Source of the DNA: CAVPNY01 sp963706905
GTDB lineage: Bacteria > Chloroflexota > Anaerolineae > Anaerolineales > UBA4823
NCBI GenBank assembly: GCA_963706905.1
Contig: CAVPNY010000012.1
Location: 124,001 to 188,000, forward strand
Reading direction: 5' to 3'
Length of the DNA stretch: 64,000 nt
Shown here piece by piece: positions 26,770-36,528 of this stretch (positions within the stretch are counted from its first letter, which is position 1; every line of letters starts with the position of its first letter). A program made the position numbers and the translations under genes. The notes beneath the pieces were generated by a model. It was not told the DNA's origin and did no database searches. It saw nothing but the letters and a program-made list of their open reading frames with translations.

Positions 26770-27747
26770 TCAACCCTCCACAGTGATCACCACTTTCCCT
26801 CGGGCATGACCGGCCCCAAGATAGCGGAGCGCCTCAGCCGTCTCGCTTAACGGGTAGCGTCGATCGATGACTGGGACGATTTTACCGGCTTCCAGAAGCT
26901 CTTTGAGAATAACCAGATCACTTTGGCTGGTCTTTGCCGATACGCCCCCCATTTTCTTGCCCCCTTTTTGTGAATACAACGATCCCAGGAGCATGGCCTG
27001 GAAGATTTGAGCCGAGGTGCCTCCAGCCATGACATAAATACCCTGTGGAGCCAGGGCGCGTTTATACGCTGAAAGCGGATGATATCCGTTAGCCGCCAGA
27101 ATCAGGTCATACTGCTGCCCATTTTGGGTGAAATCTTCTTTGGTGTAGTCAATGACATGGTCTGCGCCAAGCGAGCGCGCCTGATCCAAATTCCTGGTGC
27201 TGCATACGGCGGTGACTTCAGCGCCGAACACTTTGGCAAGCTGCAGCGCAAACGTCCCCACCCCCCCAGATGCCCCGTTGACCAACACCTTTTGCCCCGC
27301 TTGAATCTGCCCGGCATCGCGCAGGCCCTGCAAGGCAGTCATACCCGCCATGGGAACCGCGGCGGCTTCTTCAAAGGAGAGATTGGCCGGTTTCAATGCG
27401 ATGGCTCTTTCAGGCGTGGCCGCATACTCGGCAAAACCGCCGCTCTCGCTTCCCCCAATTTCCCCATAGACCTCATCGCCGGGGTGAAACTGAGTGACGT
27501 CCTTGCCGACGGCTTCCACCCGTCCAGCAATATCGGCGCCGAGCCGGGTGTGCTTGGGCTTGAGCAGTCCCTCGCCCATCAGGCGCATCAGGAAGATATC
27601 AGCAGTGAGCATGTGCCAGTCGTATGCATTGACGGAGGCGGCATGAATCTTTACCAGGACTTCATTCTCTTTGGGGGCAGGTTTCTCCACATTTATAATT
27701 TCAAGAACTTCCGGTGGTCCGTATTTCGTGTGCACAACCGCTTTCAT
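26770..27747 (-). CDS. MDR-family quinone oxidoreductase-like protein (copy 4)
   Basis: ATG 27747 chosen because GGAGG lies 7 bases before it and the family N-terminus KAVVHTKYGPPEVLEIINVE begins there; a longer frame overlaps the ATPase gene. About 325 residues. Motifs are GADIAGRVEAVGKDVTQF, LVNGASGGVGTFALQLAKVFGA and the C-terminus IDRRYPLSETAEALRYLGAG. No zinc ligands. It lies 47 bp after the ABC ATPase gene and about 100 bp before a terminator, so it seems to be the last gene of the tetR efflux operon. A detoxification role beside the pump fits but is not shown. Confidence 0.88.
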   Translation of the reverse strand: MKAVVHTKYGPPEVLEIINVEKPAPKENEVLVKIHAASVNAYDWHMLTADIFLMRLMGEGLLKPKHTRLGADIAGRVEAVGKDVTQFHPGDEVYGEIGGSESGGFAEYAATPERAIALKPANLSFEEAAAVPMAGMTALQGLRDAGQIQAGQKVLVNGASGGVGTFALQLAKVFGAEVTAVCSTRNLDQARSLGADHVIDYTKEDFTQNGQQYDLILAANGYHPLSAYKRALAPQGIYVMAGGTSAQIFQAMLLGSLYSQKGGKKMGGVSAKTSQSDLVILKELLEAGKIVPVIDRRYPLSETAEALRYLGAGHARGKVVITVEG

Positions 27748-27794
27748 TCTTATTCCTCCAATTACAGTTGAATTAAGACACGATACTGGAAAAT

Positions 27795-28619
27795 TCAATC
27801 CAGCACATTCTGCAAAGCTTTCAACTGCTGGCTGGTAAGGTTCAACTTCTTCACCAGGGCAGCATCGCCAGCCAGCAGGCGCCGTCCCAGACCAGAATGG
27901 CGCCACATCTTCAGATCTTCCTCAATCGGCGATCCAATTATATCCTCTCGCACGATACGCCCGTCTTCCATGACGATCACCCGGCGGGTCTGGCGGGCGA
28001 CCGCCGGATCGTGGGTGACAATCACAAAAGTTGTCCCCTGGGTTTGATTCAATTCTCGAAGCAAATTCATTAACTCCAAACCGGTGACAGTGTCCAGGTT
28101 GCCGGTCGGCTCATCTGCCAGTACAAGAGGAGGTTTGTTGGCTAAAGCCCTGGCTACTGCCACCCTCTGGCGCTGGCCTCCAGACAATTGGCTGGGCAAA
28201 TGCTTCATGCGATCCGTCATTCCGACCAGGCTCAACAGCTCCTCAGCCCGTCCCAGCCGCGCCCGGCCGCTCAGATGGCCCATCATCGGGATTTCAATAT
28301 TCTCACGCGCGGTCAATGTAGGGATCAGGTTGTGCATCTGAAAGACAAAGCCGACCGATTTCGAGCGAAAAGAGTCGAGATCGGACACCTTGGACATATC
28401 CTGTTGGTTGACATACACTTCTCCCCGCGTCGGTTTGTCCAGGGCACCAATGAGATTCAGGAGAGTGCTCTTTCCACTCCCGCTGGGTCCCATGATGGAG
28501 ACAAACTCACCCAGCGCGACGCATAGATTAACCTCATCCAGAGCGCGAATCTCTTCACCGTCACCGTAGATCTTGGTCAAATTTCGGGTTTCAATCACCC
28601 ACTTCTCTTGATTCTCCAT
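27795..28619 (-). CDS. ABC transporter ATP-binding protein, MacB/LolD-type
   Basis: The Walker A is GPSGSGKSTLLNLIG, Q-loop FVFQMHNLIPTL, signature LSGGQRQRVAVARAL, Walker B PLVLADEPTGNLD and switch FVIVTHDPAVA, the pattern of LolD/MacB ATPases. ATG 28619 has GGAG six bases upstream; another ATG at 28652, right after the preceding stop, is possible. A C-terminal extension of about 60 residues after the ATPase (MWRHSGLGRRLLAGDAALVKK) is unusual. It works with the FtsX-type permease and membrane-fusion protein encoded just upstream. Confidence 0.9.
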   Translation of the reverse strand: MENQEKWVIETRNLTKIYGDGEEIRALDEVNLCVALGEFVSIMGPSGSGKSTLLNLIGALDKPTRGEVYVNQQDMSKVSDLDSFRSKSVGFVFQMHNLIPTLTARENIEIPMMGHLSGRARLGRAEELLSLVGMTDRMKHLPSQLSGGQRQRVAVARALANKPPLVLADEPTGNLDTVTGLELMNLLRELNQTQGTTFVIVTHDPAVARQTRRVIVMEDGRIVREDIIGSPIEEDLKMWRHSGLGRRLLAGDAALVKKLNLTSQQLKALQNVLD

Positions 28620-28657
28620 ATCCGGCTCCATACTCATCAGAGCACCATGCATCCCTT

Positions 28658-29851
28658 CTAGTTCCCTAATTGGATATCCACAAAAGCGGTCATCCCCCAC
28701 TTGAGCGCTTCTGGCAGCTCAGCCAGCTCTACAGTTACCTTATAGTTGACGCCAGCCCCAGGACTTGCCTTGGAGGCAATATGGTCGATCTCCCCCGAGA
28801 TTTCAACCCCAGGCAAGGCATCAAAGGTCACCAAAACTGGATCGCCTTCTTTGATGCGGGCGACATCAATCTCATTGAGGTCGGTTGTCTCGACCTGCAA
28901 ATGATCCAGGTCTGCCAGGGTCAGGACCGGCTGGCCCGGGATGAGCCACTCGCTCTGGCGGATGTTTAGCTCGCTGACTGTCCCGTCAAACGGCGCCACC
29001 AAGGACAAATCCTCCAATGTTGCCTGAGCGGCATCCAACTGGATTTTTGCATTCTCCACCCGGGCTTCAGCCAGGGCGATATCCTGCGGATCTGGTCTTT
29101 CTTTCAATATCTCAAAATCACGCTGGGCGGTGACCAACTGCGCTTCTGCCAGGGTCAGGTTGGCTTCAGCTTCAGCCAGATCCAATTCGTTGGCATCTCC
29201 GAGCAGATTGTTGAGCAGCCGTTGCGCGGATTCAAAGTCATTTCTGGCCTGGGCGACTTTACTTAACAGTGCCGCCCGCATCAGATTGTCTTCGGGTTTC
29301 CGATCATAAGGATCGTAATCTTCAAGGGCCTTATCGAGTTTATCCCTGGACAGCACCAGATTCGCTCTGGCCTGGTCGATATCATCCGGGTCAGAGCTGG
29401 TCATCAGGTTGTCAACGCGCTGCTGGCAGTCTTTTATAGCCTGCTGAGCGTTGACAATGGCTTGGGAGGCCCGAGCGGACCGCAATTCAGGATCATCATA
29501 CAGCTTATCCAGGGCTTGCTGGGCCGCCTGGAGCTCCAGGTTTGCGGCAGAGATTGCCGCCCCAAGCGTTTCCTGACCTTCGAGCTGCAGCAGAGGTTCC
29601 CCCTGGGCAACTAAATCATTTTCTTTCACCAGGACTTCCTCAATGATGCCCGAGGTGGAAAAACTCAATGTCACCCATTCGGCAGGCACGACCACCCCCG
29701 TGGCGCTGATCACGGTTTCGAAATCTTCCTCGGTTTCGACCGACTGTGTGGGAGTGGCCTGAGCCCCTAATCCAGAGCAGCCACTGATCAGCAGCAAGCT
29801 GCACAGCAGGATAGGAAATGCGAATTTACGAAAGGAACGTTTGATTTTCAT
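28658..29851 (-). CDS. Membrane-fusion (HlyD/MacA-like) lipoprotein
   Basis: Start at ATG 29851 with GGAGGAAG upstream. The signal ends in lipobox ISGC. The N-terminal biotinyl-lipoyl half is VVVPAEWVTLSFSTSGIIEEVLVKENDLVAQG, its partner AATLEDLSLVAPFDGTVSELNI. Between them lies a long helical coiled coil (about residues 90-250, rich in A, L, Q and D). About 397 residues. In Gram-positive-type cells such proteins link the permease to an outer protein or act as chaperones for the pump. Genes upstream and downstream encode the permease and ATPase. Confidence 0.87.
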   Translation of the reverse strand: MKIKRSFRKFAFPILLCSLLLISGCSGLGAQATPTQSVETEEDFETVISATGVVVPAEWVTLSFSTSGIIEEVLVKENDLVAQGEPLLQLEGQETLGAAISAANLELQAAQQALDKLYDDPELRSARASQAIVNAQQAIKDCQQRVDNLMTSSDPDDIDQARANLVLSRDKLDKALEDYDPYDRKPEDNLMRAALLSKVAQARNDFESAQRLLNNLLGDANELDLAEAEANLTLAEAQLVTAQRDFEILKERPDPQDIALAEARVENAKIQLDAAQATLEDLSLVAPFDGTVSELNIRQSEWLIPGQPVLTLADLDHLQVETTDLNEIDVARIKEGDPVLVTFDALPGVEISGEIDHIASKASPGAGVNYKVTVELAELPEALKWGMTAFVDIQLGN

Positions 29852-29894
29852 GGTCACTTCCTCCGGTTGAACCGACTGATATCCGTGAGAAATC

Positions 29895-32141
29895 TCATTC
29901 ATAGCGCAATGCTTCAACAGGTTGCAAACGTGTCGCCCGATATGCCGGGTATAAACCACCGATCATGCCTAAAAGCAGGGCAACGACAAATGCGCGGATA
30001 AAAACAGTGACATCAAAAATAGGCTGCAACGCGCCAGCCACATAAGGGACTTGCATGAGACCATAGGTCAGCGCGTAGGCAACCCCGATCCCGACCACGC
30101 CGCCCAGGATACCCATTAGCAAGGCTTCTTTTAAAATCAGCCCCAGCACGCCCCGGCGCCGCCAACCCAGGGCGCGCAACACGCCGATCTCACGCGTGCG
30201 TTCGTAGACCGACATCAACATCGTGTTCAGCACGCCCACGCCACCGACGACGATTGCCATGAGGGATATCCCTGAGAACATATCGTTGGAGCGCCCCATA
30301 TCCGGAAGCTGATCAACAAACTCACCCGAAAGCGCAGCATGCGCCTCAGGGAATTGCGCATTGAGTTTTGCGATAACTTCCCTGGCCTGATCCGGATGGC
30401 GCAACTTGAGACCAAAAAAGGTTACTTTTCGAGGTCTGCCAGCCAGGACCTGGGCGTCCCGGATAGTCGAAACCCCGCCCATCTCCTCCCAGCTAGAGCC
30501 AGCTTCATAGATGCCTACAATCCGAAAACGAGTCCCAGACACCTCTATGGTGTCGCCGACATTTTTGTTCATGTTCTCAGCCATCCATTTCCCCAACATG
30601 ATCTGGTGGTTGCTGCGGATGCGTTCTCCCTCGGTGATCACGAAATGGCGGATTCCAAATTCGTTGGGACCATAACCCTGCAAAATAAAGAACCCACTCG
30701 ATCCAGGCAAGATGCCGAAGTTAAAAACAATCCCGCTGACACTCTCAATCTCAGGCATAGCGGCGATCTTGTCGCCGATGCGCTCGTCGAGGGCACTCAA
30801 GCTGGTGTCGGCAATATCAGCCTGGCGGACAACTATCTCTACATCGGAACCAGTCGCGATCTTGGTCATCCCATCAGACGCCCCCTTCACAACGGCTTCC
30901 AGTGTGATGATGGTCCCGACAATCATGGCGATCACGGACACGGTCAGGAGGGTGCGGGTGGTGCGCTGAACCAAATTCTGGGCTGCTATGCCGCCCCAGG
31001 GGAGTCTGTGGACCTTCGCCCCGCTGCTGCCCCCTTCGTAACGTAAGGCTTCCACTGGCTGGAGCCGAGAGGCTCGCCAGGCTGGATACAGCCCGCCGAT
31101 CATCCCTAATATGATCACAACCAGAATAGCGGTGAAGATTAATTTTGGCTGGATTTCCTTGGTTGCGCCAAAGACACTCATCAAACCAGAAAACAGGGAG
31201 ATCGATAACCAGCCGAGGATTATCCCCACAATTCCGCCGGCCAGGCAAACGATAAATGATTCGCCAAAGATCATTTTCATCACCCTCAGCCGGCTCCAGC
31301 CGATGGCTCGCAGCACCCCAATCTCCCGCGTACGCTCGTACACGGACGTCAGCTGGGTATTCATCATGCCCACGCCGCCCAGGACGATCGCCAATCCCCC
31401 GATTGCCCAGGCGAATGCATATAGATAATCGCTCATAACCTGTTTATCTGCCAGATCTGAGGTTGTACTCAACATCAGGGCCGGCCATTTCCGCTCAACC
31501 CGCCTGGAAAATTGATCTTTCAACCCCAGCGACTCGAGCTGGATATAGAACAGGCTGACCTGGCGCGGTTTCCCAAGTAATTCCTGGGCTTCTGCTAAGG
31601 AAAGCAGCGCCCCACCGTCTTCAAATGCATCTCCGGTCTCGTAAATTCCCGTTACGCGGTAGACGCTGTTTCCCAGGCGGACCGTATCGCCGGGTGCCTT
31701 CTCCAGGACTTCGGCGGTTGTGGAGCCCAGCATGATCTTCTTTCCGCTGAGACGATCAGCTTCTTTCGAGAATAAGGATAAGCCCTCTATAATTTGAAAT
31801 CGATCCAGAACGAAGCTCTCCTCTGGATATCCAAATAAGTACAGGAAAGGTACGTTTTCGGTCTGGACGTATCCCTCAATCATCCCACTCACCGCTTCAA
31901 CTTCAGGCATAACCGCCAAATCTTCCAGGAGAGATTGATCGACTGAGCTGTAGCTGATATCGAAGGAATCTGGCTGGCTCAAGACAAGATCAGCCTGGCT
32001 GCCTGAAAGCATGGTGTTATAGCCTACCTCCATGCCTTGAGCCATGGCGCCGAGACCAATGATGGCTGCTACACCAATGCTGATCCCGATGATCGTCAGC
32101 AAGGTCCTCCCTTTGCGCCGGAACAGATTCTTGAAAATCAT
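29895..32141 (-). CDS. ABC permease with two MacB/FtsX modules in one chain
   Basis: About 748 residues. Each half has an N-terminal membrane helix, a large outer MacB_PCD-type domain and an FtsX helix bundle. The first half opens FRRKGRTLLTIIGISIGVAA and has GGVGMMNTQLTSVYERTREIGVLRAIGWSR. The second half repeats GGVGVLNTMLMSVYERTREIGVLRALGWRR. Each ends GLYPAWRASRLQPVEALRYE or GLYPAYRATRLQPVEALRYE. A normal transporter uses a dimer of single modules, so this fused protein gives both in one chain. ATG 32141 follows the tetR stop directly (TGACATG), with GGAG in the end of tetR, so translation is coupled. Confidence 0.9.
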   Translation of the reverse strand: MIFKNLFRRKGRTLLTIIGISIGVAAIIGLGAMAQGMEVGYNTMLSGSQADLVLSQPDSFDISYSSVDQSLLEDLAVMPEVEAVSGMIEGYVQTENVPFLYLFGYPEESFVLDRFQIIEGLSLFSKEADRLSGKKIMLGSTTAEVLEKAPGDTVRLGNSVYRVTGIYETGDAFEDGGALLSLAEAQELLGKPRQVSLFYIQLESLGLKDQFSRRVERKWPALMLSTTSDLADKQVMSDYLYAFAWAIGGLAIVLGGVGMMNTQLTSVYERTREIGVLRAIGWSRLRVMKMIFGESFIVCLAGGIVGIILGWLSISLFSGLMSVFGATKEIQPKLIFTAILVVIILGMIGGLYPAWRASRLQPVEALRYEGGSSGAKVHRLPWGGIAAQNLVQRTTRTLLTVSVIAMIVGTIITLEAVVKGASDGMTKIATGSDVEIVVRQADIADTSLSALDERIGDKIAAMPEIESVSGIVFNFGILPGSSGFFILQGYGPNEFGIRHFVITEGERIRSNHQIMLGKWMAENMNKNVGDTIEVSGTRFRIVGIYEAGSSWEEMGGVSTIRDAQVLAGRPRKVTFFGLKLRHPDQAREVIAKLNAQFPEAHAALSGEFVDQLPDMGRSNDMFSGISLMAIVVGGVGVLNTMLMSVYERTREIGVLRALGWRRRGVLGLILKEALLMGILGGVVGIGVAYALTYGLMQVPYVAGALQPIFDVTVFIRAFVVALLLGMIGGLYPAYRATRLQPVEALRYE

Positions 32142-32142
32142 G

Positions 32143-32766
32143 TCACTCCACGCTCGCCCCGACACCTTCAAAGAACATATCCATCATTTGATCAGTTAAG
32201 TCCTTCCAGTGTGTGCGGATGACTTCATCGCCGGACACTTGCAGTAAGAATAATCCCGAAAATATCGCCATCAAGATACGGGCGACCAGCGATGCGTCGG
32301 AAAGGCGGATTTGCCCCCGATTCATCCTCTCTTCGAGGTGAATACGCATACTTTCGATCTCCGGGAAAATGAGCTCTTGATAATAACGGTTCCTCAGCTC
32401 AGGATTAACCAGGATTTCGGAGAGAATAGCCTGCAACATGATCCGGTTTTCCTGCAAAAATTCCTGGCGTGAATCCAAAATGGCCAGAAAAAAGGCTTTC
32501 GGATCTTCTGGAAGGGATTCCAGGTACCTGACACCCGAATCCTGGCTCTGACTGATCTGTTCCATAATCGCAAACAGTAATTCTTCTTTGCTGGAAAAGT
32601 AATTGTAGATGGTGCCTTCTGATACCTCCGCCGCTTCTGCGATATCCTGGGTCGTTGTGCGGTGGTAGCCTTTTTCAGCAAACAACTGACCGGCTGCGGT
32701 TAAGATCTCTGCCCGCCGCCAGGCTACCCGACGAGAATGTGGTGTGAGGTTGCTATAATCATTCAT
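32143..32766 (-). CDS. TetR/AcrR-family regulator
   Basis: The protein has 207 residues. The HTH lies at residues 17-62: AEILTAAGQLFAEKGYHRTTTQDIAEAAEVSEGTIYNYFSSKEELL, shown here as its core segments ILTAAGQLFAEKGYHRTTTQ and EVSEGTIYNYFSSKEELL. The rest is the helical ligand domain. It is the first gene of the efflux operon and has an 18-bp palindrome 12 bp before its start, so it most likely represses its own operon and is released by the pump's substrate. Confidence 0.9.
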   Translation of the reverse strand: MNDYSNLTPHSRRVAWRRAEILTAAGQLFAEKGYHRTTTQDIAEAAEVSEGTIYNYFSSKEELLFAIMEQISQSQDSGVRYLESLPEDPKAFFLAILDSRQEFLQENRIMLQAILSEILVNPELRNRYYQELIFPEIESMRIHLEERMNRGQIRLSDASLVARILMAIFSGLFLLQVSGDEVIRTHWKDLTDQMMDMFFEGVGASVE

Positions 32767-32777
32767 CGTAACTCCAG

Positions 32778-32795
32778 TGAGTGAGTACTTATTCA
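32778..32795. promoter_or_regulatory. TetR operator-like palindrome
   Basis: The sequence TGAGTGAGTACTTATTCA reads nearly the same on the other strand (four transition differences), with core GAGTACT. It sits 12 bp upstream of the tetR start, within the expected promoter, and resembles operators of AcrR-type proteins. Confidence 0.7.
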
Positions 32796-32960
32796 GTTAT
32801 TGAGCCATTGCTCATTATTGTAGGTCGTTTGAATCGTTTGTCAAGCACCAATTTTCACAAAGAGCAACGTCTTAGGTACCCCCTTACCTGCATGCGAATC
32901 AATTACAGAAATTATTGCAAAAGGGAAATAAGTAGGTTAACAGGCAGGAAATTGATGGAC

Positions 32961-33974
32961 TCAACCAGTGATCAGGTGATTTTGATAGGCCCGGCGCAGG
33001 ATCTCAGCCAGATCTGATTTTCCCCCAGGGTTGAACTTTGGCGATTCAGCCCAGATGCGATTGACGATGAAGGGCCGGTCCTGCCGCAGCCCTTTGGTAT
33101 CGAAATACAGCCCGATTGCCCGGTGCTCCTGGCGCAGCTTAAGCAGGAAATCGCGATCCAGCCCATCTCCCGAATTGGGAAACGAAAAGGGCACCCCGGC
33201 GTTGCCCGTCAGACGACCGATCGCCAGGCAGGATTCGAGGATCTCCTCCGCCGCCTGCTCCTGGGATAAGCGTCCCAATTTGATGTGCCGCCGGCTGTGC
33301 GCTCCAATGGTAAAACCATCCGCGACCAGTTCCCTGATCTCGTCGCGGGTCAGGTAAGGCTGCCGCTGAGCCAGGTAGGCCGGGACGTCCACGCCAACCG
33401 CCTGGCACAGGCGCGCAACCTGCTCTTCGTCAACCAGCGTCTTAGCCCAGGCTTCAAACCTTCCCCCATCGGTGATGGTCACCTCGAATTCAGCATTCAC
33501 CCGCTGGAGGATTGCCACCTGTTCGGCCTCCCCCGCACTTTGGAACGTCTCCAGGCACAGAGAGACCTGGTTGCGGTAATACATGCGCAGGTTGTCGATA
33601 AAATCGGTGGTCAGGAAGAAAGTGCAGGGGATGTTGTACTTCAGCAACAACGGCCTGACCAGATGGTAGCACTCCGCAAAGCCGTCATCGAAGGACAGGT
33701 GCACAGCCTGCTCAGGCAAGCGCTGCCCCTGCTCACGGCTCAGCCGTAGCGCCTGGTAGGTGATGGGTGCGTAATTCTGGATCAGGTAGCGCAGGTCGTT
33801 CTCGAAGAGCTCGAGCGGCCGGTGCGCGTAGAGCTGGTCGGTGTGGGGTACAGGTTGATCGGAAACGACGTGGTAAAAGAGGCAGATCACATCTCTCGGC
33901 ACGAAAGGCACCAGCGCCTGCATCGGCAGGGCATACACGGCAGATTTCACGTTCTTTCGAATGACTCGCTTCAT
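32961..33974 (-). CDS. Polysaccharide deacetylase family protein
   Basis: ATG 33974 used; a GTG one codon earlier is possible. About 337 residues. The NodB-type motif 1 is AVHLSFDDGFAECYHLV, holding the catalytic Asp and metal Asp. Motif 2 is IGAHSRRHIKLGRLSQEQAAEEI (H-x-x-x-H). LFYHVVSD marks the start of the domain. It removes acetyl groups from polysaccharide amino sugars and probably acts at the cell surface; no clear signal peptide is seen. It follows a GNAT gene and an aldo/keto reductase gene in the same direction, which suggests a glycan-related group. Confidence 0.87.
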   Translation of the reverse strand: MKRVIRKNVKSAVYALPMQALVPFVPRDVICLFYHVVSDQPVPHTDQLYAHRPLELFENDLRYLIQNYAPITYQALRLSREQGQRLPEQAVHLSFDDGFAECYHLVRPLLLKYNIPCTFFLTTDFIDNLRMYYRNQVSLCLETFQSAGEAEQVAILQRVNAEFEVTITDGGRFEAWAKTLVDEEQVARLCQAVGVDVPAYLAQRQPYLTRDEIRELVADGFTIGAHSRRHIKLGRLSQEQAAEEILESCLAIGRLTGNAGVPFSFPNSGDGLDRDFLLKLRQEHRAIGLYFDTKGLRQDRPFIVNRIWAESPKFNPGGKSDLAEILRRAYQNHLITG

Positions 33975-34103
33975 CACATTCTCAACAATCGATTATTTTC
34001 GAGATTTATCCAGGAAAACCCCTCGAGAGAGATAGTCCATACATCGCTCCCGGCGCATGGGATTATGGATAGCTGCCTTACCGCTAGGTCGGAGCGACAA
34101 GTA

Positions 34104-35077
34104 TCAAGCATGACCGGTGATCCCCAGGCTTTTTATCCGTTCTGCAATGGCCTGCATAGCCTCCTCAGGCAGAGGGCCAAATTGCTGCGCCTGCACCAAC
34201 ACCTGGATCTGCTCCAGATTACGAAAGCCAGGTAGGGGGATCGCCAAAGGGGAGCGCGCCCAGATCCATCCCAATGCCCCTTGTACATAAGATCGCCCAT
34301 TGCTGGTTAGATAAGGTTCAAGCTGCTGGGCGCGGCCAGCAGCTTCAGGAATTCTTCTTGATCAAACCATTCCGATCGAGGATCACCCTGCTCCAGCTTC
34401 GTCTCTGATGACCAACGCCCCGTGAGCACACCCATGAGCAATGGTACGCGGTTTAAACTTGCCAGATGCTGTTCTCGGCATAGATCCAGCATCGCGGCAT
34501 GATCATTGAATACGTTCAAACGATGTTCGATGGCGATGCAATGTTCTCCCTGTGCGAAAAGCCTGGCCCTTTCGACATCGTCCGTGCTCCAGCCGTAATA
34601 GCGTATCTTGCCTGCCCGCACCAGGTCTTCCAGCACTTCCCGCAACGCAGGAGCTCTGTCGAGCGGGTAATCGCGGCGGTGCAGCAAGTACAGGTCGATG
34701 CACTCGACCTCCAGGCGATGCAGGCTGGCTGCGCAGGCTCGCTCAACCGCACCAGCCTCCAGGGACCAGGGATCCTCCTGATCTGGGATTGGGTCTTCCC
34801 CGAACTTGGTGGTTACTACGATGCCATGGCGACGACCTCGCAGAGCTTTACCCAAGATGCGCTCGCTGAAACCCTGGCCGTAGTTATCCGCTGTGTCGAA
34901 AAATGTCACGCCTAGATCGACTGCCGCCTGGATTTGCCGAACAGCATCCCGTGCTGCCTGAGCGAGATCTTGGGGAGCAAACTCGGCATGCCAGCCCAAC
35001 CCGGCCAAGCGGGCAGTACCTAATCCCAATGGGCTGACTTTTATACCACTCCGCCCCAACCTGCGATGTTCCATCAT
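34104..35077 (-). CDS. Aldo/keto reductase, frameshifted
   Basis: ATG 35077 has GGAG eight bases upstream. The N-terminus RRLGRSGIKVSPLGLGTARL and the motif TFFDTADNYGQGFSERILGKAL give the AKR active-site Asp and Tyr. VTTKFG supplies the Lys and LYLLHRRD the His region. The frame stops at 34307. The normal C-terminus continues in another frame from about 34350 to TGA at 34104: QLEPYLTSNGRSYVQGALGW, then SPLAIPLPGFRNLEQIQ. One missing base near 34350 explains it. Repaired length is about 325 residues, normal for the family. Confidence 0.85.
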
Positions 35078-35118
35078 TTGCAACGCTCCATCTTCGACCT
35101 ACCTGTACCTTACATGAG

Positions 35119-36349
35119 TCATGAAAAAGCCATGTCGCCATCGCAATAATGGAACTCGAGCTCCGGCCACGCCCGGGCCAGCGGGCTGTCGGGACCAGCC
35201 GGGAAACACTGGTAGATGCGCTTCTTACGGTGGAGCAGCACCCGGCTGAGAAATCGACTCTGGATCGCTTCCGCCTGCTGTGTGGAGAGATCGATCATTT
35301 GCGCGTTCAGGTCACGAGCATAACGAATCACGAGCGGAAGGACATAACGCTCATCCGCGCGATCTTTGAATGACGTGTCCAGTACCTTGAGCGCCGTCTT
35401 TTTTCCGGATGTAGAGACCGAGAGGACGACATAGCCCCGGAATTCCTTCTCCGGTCCGGCCGATACCTCCAGGGCGATATTCCGGTAAACATCGCGCACA
35501 TCGGTGAAGAAATAATCCATCTTCTCGGTGCGGGACTGCCCGGTCTCCAGCACCCAGGGGTACTTCAACATCCAGTTGACGATCTCTGCACCTCGGTATA
35601 AAACCACGGGGCTGAGCGCAGCGAGCTGCTCGAGGCGTCTCTGGCTGGACCTGGCTGACTTCATGAACGCTGCACTCATCCAGCATATGGCGCTGGGCCC
35701 GCCACAGCCAGTAACGAAACAACCGCAGGGTGAGCGGGGAGAGCAGGCGGCTAAAGCCCCGGGTGAGGCGGTTATCCACGCTCACCTTCACCCTCAGCGG
35801 CTTGAGCACCTTGCGGGACAAGCGAAAGACCCAGGTGACGGGATTCAGGCGCTCCATCCCGCTCACGTCCAGGTAACAATATCCCAGGGGTTCTTTTTCT
35901 AAGAAGCCGAAGCGCTGGCAAACTTTCCGCGCCGAGCTGCTGCCGACAATCAAGTAATCCTTCCCGATGGATAGCGCCTCTTTCATCAGCAGGGAACCGA
36001 TCGATTTGCCGCGCAGCGTAGGCGATACCCGCCAGGTGGTAAACCAGGATACTTTCGAGTATTCATCCCCATTCTTGATAAGGACTGGCATGATGCCGAA
36101 AAAGCCAACACATTCCTCCCCGTGAAAAGCGACCAGCAAGCCCACATCATCTTCATCAACCAGTGGATTATGGGCATGGGCGACCGCCCGCTGCAGGGTG
36201 ATGGGGATAAACTGGCCCGGTCTGGCGGAAGCGAGGAGCTTCTCGGCAAACTGAATCAGATCCACCGACATGACACGCTCGATGCTGATGTCTGGGGCAG
36301 GTGTCTCTGTTTTTTCCTTTGGGGAGGTGGGTGGCGAGGAGGCGGTCAT
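35119..36349 (-). CDS. GNAT-type acetyltransferase domain protein, frameshifted
   Basis: The N-terminal half has a GNAT fold: VGFFGIMPVLIKNGDEYSKV, then WRVSPTLRGKSIGSLLMKEAL (acetyl-CoA loop R-x-x-x-x-I-G) and SSSARKVCQRFGF. The C-terminal half (RLEQLAALSPVVLYRGAEIV, RTEKMDYFFTDVRDVYRNIAL, ARDLNAQMIDLSTQQAEAIQ) lies in another frame. Removing one C near 35647 joins them into about 410 residues. The C-terminal half resembles a second, degenerate GNAT module. It is divergent from dinB and upstream of the aldo/keto reductase and deacetylase genes. Confidence 0.75.
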
Positions 36350-36500
36350 TTTGATAAACAGGTTGGAGGTGGTTGTCGTCCTGCCTGGAGAATACTTTAT
36401 GTTGATCGTCCCGTCAAGGAGTGGGTATTAAATATCTCAATATTTGCGCGTCCAAATATGAAATAATAGAAGAGCTTTTTGGTCAAGCAGCCAGACAAAA

Positions 36501-36518
36501 TGATTATAGGTATAATCA
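36501..36518 (+). promoter_or_regulatory. Perfect palindrome over a TATAAT box upstream of dinB
   Basis: TGATTATA (36501-36508) and TATAATCA (36511-36518) form an exact inverted repeat with GG in the centre; TATAAT at 36511-36516 is a perfect -10. No good -35 was found. It is 10 bp before the dinB start. A damage-responsive repressor site is possible; it is not the usual LexA consensus. Confidence 0.55.
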
Positions 36519-36528
36519 TGCCTGTACC

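Noticed and set aside
27079..27771. Plus-strand open frame of 230 codons
   Set aside because: Antisense to the MDR copy 4 gene, whose motifs are clear.
30339..31046. Plus-strand open frame of 235 codons
   Set aside because: Antisense to the double-FtsX permease; no motif of its own.
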